From the NCBI GenBank assembly GCA_002413385.1, contig DHWW01000040.1:1-8446 (forward strand): a DNA stretch of 8,446 bases. The letters are read 5' to 3'. Of this stretch, positions 6,711-8,446 are shown one piece after another. A program made the translations under genes and the position numbers. The notes beneath the pieces were generated by a model. The model searched no databases and had not been told where the DNA came from. It saw only the letters and a list, made by a program, of their open reading frames with translations. How positions within the stretch are numbered: position 1 is the stretch's first letter; each line of letters opens with the position of its first letter. This stretch comes from Granulicella sp. UBA5172 (lineage in GTDB: Bacteria; Acidobacteriota; Terriglobia; Terriglobales; Acidobacteriaceae).

Positions 6711-7788
6711 AGAGATCGGCGTGTAGACGATGCTGCCACTCCGCGATTGCCTTGCGCTCGGTGGCCGGAAATGTGAGGTGTCCGACCTTGCGGCCAGGTC
6801 GCGCTTCCTTGCCATAATCATGGCGAAACAGCCCTGGGAATGCGGCTGTTTCTTCCTCCATCGGCATCGTACCAATGCAGTTGAGCATCACCGTTGGACG
6901 GCTCTGGGTGCTGCCTAGCTCCATGCCCGCGATGGCGCGCAGATGATTTTCGAACTGCGAAGTCTCTGAGCCTTCGATTGTCCAATGACCGGAGTTGTGC
7001 ACGCGCGGTGCCATTTCATTCGCCAGCAGCTTGCCGTTCACCACAAAGAGCTCCACCGCCAATACTCCGACGTACTCGAGCCTCTCAAGCAAATTCACCA
7101 GGTAGCTCTCTGCTTCGTGCTGCAAGGTTGTATCGACGAATGGCGCAATGGAGATGCGTAGAATTCCGTCTCGATGATGATTTTCGATCAGCGGATAAAA
7201 CACAATCTTCCCCGTCCGGCCACGCGCCGCAATGAGCGAAACTTCGGCCTCGAAGCTCACCATCCCTTCGAGGATGCAGGGCACACCGCCGACCTCGGCC
7301 CATGCTGACGCCGCGTCTTCAGGCCTGCGCAGGCGCACCTGCCCCTTCCCGTCGTAGCCCATGCGCCGCGTCTTCAGGATCGCAGGAAGCCCCGTAAGTG
7401 CCATCGCATTGTTGAGGTCATCTAGGCTGTCCACCGCAGCAAAAGGAGCGGTGCCAATACCGCATTCATGAAAGAAGCGCTTCTCCAGCAGACGGTCCTG
7501 AGCAATCGCTACGGCTCGCGCGTTGGGATAAAGATGCAGTCCACCCAGAACGTCTGCATGGATATTTTCGCTCTCGATTGTCACGAGGTCGACTTGTGCT
7601 GCAAACGCGCCGACTTCCGCGGCATCGTCGAGGTCGACGGGCATCACCGTTGCGACCTGCTCGGCGCAATCTCCGGGTTGTCCCGCGCAAACGATCGCTA
7701 CATCCAACGTCTTGCTGGCCTGCGCCAGCATCAGGGCCAATTGACCCGCGCCGAGAATCCCAATTCGTGGCTTGTCTCGATTGATCAT
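6709..7788 (-). CDS. purK: N5-carboxyaminoimidazole ribonucleotide synthase (PurK)
   Basis: The 359-residue product is a cytosolic ATP-grasp enzyme that converts AIR, bicarbonate and ATP to N5-CAIR in de novo purine synthesis. The N-terminal nucleotide-fold glycine loop is [12 protein letters not shown] (10-21). The ATP-grasp core shows [13 protein letters not shown] (138-150) and [19 protein letters not shown] (172-190). The metal/ATP-site segment [20 protein letters not shown] (254-273) is followed by [12 protein letters not shown]. The C-terminal part has the usual GRKVGHLT (332-339). Length is normal for PurK. The start overlaps the purE stop by 4 bp (ATGA). No Shine-Dalgarno sequence stands at the right distance, so translation probably depends on coupling to purE. 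It is the last gene of the visible cluster and ends against the convergent efflux operon. Confidence is high. Confidence 0.96.
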   Translation of the reverse strand: MINRDKPRIGILGAGQLALMLAQASKTLDVAIVCAGQPGDCAEQVATVMPVDLDDAAEVGAFAAQVDLVTIESENIHADVLGGLHLYPNARAVAIAQDRLLEKRFFHECGIGTAPFAAVDSLDDLNNAMALTGLPAILKTRRMGYDGKGQVRLRRPEDAASAWAEVGGVPCILEGMVSFEAEVSLIAARGRTGKIVFYPLIENHHRDGILRISIAPFVDTTLQHEAESYLVNLLERLEYVGVLAVELFVVNGKLLANEMAPRVHNSGHWTIEGSETSQFENHLRAIAGMELGSTQSRPTVMLNCIGTMPMEEETAAFPGLFRHDYGKEARPGRKVGHLTFPATERKAIAEWQHRLHADL

Positions 7789-8288
7789 TTGCGCGGATCG
7801 GGTCCTTTCAACACCGCCTTCGTCTGGGTGCTGCGAAACTTTTCCAGCTTCTGCGCAATCCCGTCGTCGTGCAATGCGAGAATGGACGCAGCAAATAATC
7901 CGGCATTCTTCGCGCCTGCCTCACCAATCGCAAACGTTGCAACTGGAATGCCCGCGGGCATCTGCGCAATCGACAACAGCGAATCCAGGCCGTTGAGCGC
8001 ACGGCTTTTCACTGGCACGCCGAGCACGGGAAGGCTGGTCTTCGATGCAACCATGCCAGGCAGATGCGCCGCACCGCCAGCGCCAGCGATGATGATGCGC
8101 AGACCGCGCTGCTTCGCGCTCTCGGCGTACTTCATCATTTTGTCAGGAGTGCGATGCGCCGAGACGACCTCGACCTCGTAGCCGATGCCGAAATCATCGA
8201 GCACCTTAGCAGCAGCCTCCATCGTCGGCCAATCCGACTTTGATCCCATAATGATCCCAACGCAGACTGCCTTTTTTGTCTTCGCCAT
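7785..8288 (-). CDS. purE: N5-carboxyaminoimidazole ribonucleotide mutase (class I PurE)
   Basis: The 167-residue product rearranges N5-CAIR, made by PurK, to CAIR. Diagnostic motifs are MGSKSDW (14-20), SAHRTP (43-48) with the catalytic His45, [11 protein letters not shown] (68-78), and the [21 protein letters not shown] stretch (98-118) ending in [11 protein letters not shown]. With the chosen start, Ser16, Asp19 and His45 take the same numbers as in E. coli PurE. Three in-frame ATGs lie close together at 8300, 8291 and 8288. GGAGG (8298-8294) is 5 nt from the one at 8288, too close to 8291 and inside the gene if 8300 were used, so 8288 is preferred. It overlaps the purN stop by one base (TGATG). 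A neighbouring purK agrees with a bacterial class I enzyme rather than the AIR carboxylase type (class II). Confidence 0.96.
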   Translation of the reverse strand: MAKTKKAVCVGIIMGSKSDWPTMEAAAKVLDDFGIGYEVEVVSAHRTPDKMMKYAESAKQRGLRIIIAGAGGAAHLPGMVASKTSLPVLGVPVKSRALNGLDSLLSIAQMPAGIPVATFAIGEAGAKNAGLFAASILALHDDGIAQKLEKFRSTQTKAVLKGPDPRK

Positions 8289-8446
8289 CATGCCCTCCAT
8301 CCCTGCAATACTTCTACGAACGCGGCTTGCTCGAGCGCCTGCACGCGGTCCTTCAACATCTCGGCGGTGTCACCTGGTAGAACGGGACAACGCGTTTGCA
8401 GCACAATTGGGCCGCCGTCTACCTCTTCCGTTACCTGGTGAATCGT
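8288..8446 (-). CDS. purN: Phosphoribosylglycinamide formyltransferase PurN, C-terminal 52 residues (cut by window edge)
   Basis: The minus-strand frame reads in from the right edge and ends with TGA at 8290-8288. It gives 52 residues beginning [17 protein letters not shown] and continuing with [20 protein letters not shown]. This matches the C-terminal part of folate-dependent GAR transformylase, which uses 10-formyl-THF to formylate GAR in the third step of purine synthesis. The His at fragment position 3 and the Asp at position 10 correspond to E. coli His137 and catalytic Asp144 (same seven-residue spacing). The active-site Asn106 and His108 equivalents lie outside the window. The related formyltransferase Fmt also has a 'DGG' region, but the PVLPGDT continuation and the downstream purE-purK genes favour PurN. 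The 5' end is missing only because the window stops. Confidence 0.88.
   Translation of the reverse strand, partial: TIHQVTEEVDGGPIVLQTRCPVLPGDTAEMLKDRVQALEQAAFVEVLQGWRA
8294..8298 (-). promoter_or_regulatory. Ribosome binding site of purE, inside the end of purN
   Basis: A perfect GGAGG on the minus strand is embedded in the last codons of purN, 5 nt before the purE ATG at 8288. It decides between three closely spaced start codons and indicates translational coupling of purN and purE. Confidence 0.65.

Noticed and set aside
7468..8181. Plus-strand 237-codon open frame spanning the purE/purK boundary
   Set aside because: It is antisense to two firmly identified enzymes and crosses their overlap. 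Its product has no recognisable motif and I see no ribosome binding site, so it is a shadow frame.
1..8446. A novel defence, mobile or biosynthetic system hidden in the window
   Set aside because: All six genes are recognised members of known families, spacers are at most 102 bp, and no transposase, integrase, CRISPR repeat, RNA gene or unexplained long repeat was seen. The pump and the purine genes look merely adjacent.

Overview
The window looks like GC-rich chromosomal DNA from a Gram-negative (diderm) bacterium. It holds six genes in two blocks, almost without spacer. A complete tripartite efflux pump with two lipoprotein components shows that the cell has an outer membrane. The protein style (RND adaptor with lipobox, NodT-type channel, purN-purE-purK cluster) gives an impression of Acidobacteriota (Terriglobus/Granulicella/Edaphobacter-like). 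That is an impression only: there is no rRNA or other phylogenetic marker here.

Left block (1-6699): a TetR-family repressor gene on the minus strand (14-679) diverges from a three-gene plus-strand operon. The operon encodes a periplasmic adaptor lipoprotein (782-2026), an HAE-1 type RND transporter (2030-5245) and a NodT-family outer membrane channel (5242-6699). The genes are 3 bp apart and then overlap by 4 bp, so they are very likely co-transcribed and translationally coupled. The 102-bp divergent intergenic region carries an 18-bp inverted repeat (711-728) that overlaps the predicted promoter elements on both strands. It is the obvious candidate operator for the TetR protein. Together these genes form a drug- or solvent-type efflux system: the transporter takes substrate from the inner membrane or periplasm using the proton gradient, the adaptor bridges the periplasm, and the channel lets the substrate out. 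The transporter looks closer to the MexF/OqxB subgroup than to AcrB at the switch loop and in a periplasmic motif. The actual substrate cannot be read from the sequence.

Right block (6709-8446, minus strand, convergent with the pump operon): the end of purN (cut by the window edge), then purE and purK, overlapping by 1 and 4 bp. PurK and class I PurE together convert AIR to CAIR through N5-CAIR, and PurN acts earlier in the same pathway. This is ordinary purine biosynthesis, and I see no functional link to the pump beyond adjacency.

The two blocks meet tail to tail with only 9 bp between stop codons, inside a perfect 12-bp palindrome and without a recognisable T-tract terminator. There is no gene-free stretch over 300 bp, and I see no RNA genes, mobile elements or CRISPR. 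I found no convincing sign of an undescribed system. The points most worth checking are the operator, an Asn/Ser-rich surface loop in the channel protein, and the terminator-less convergent junction.
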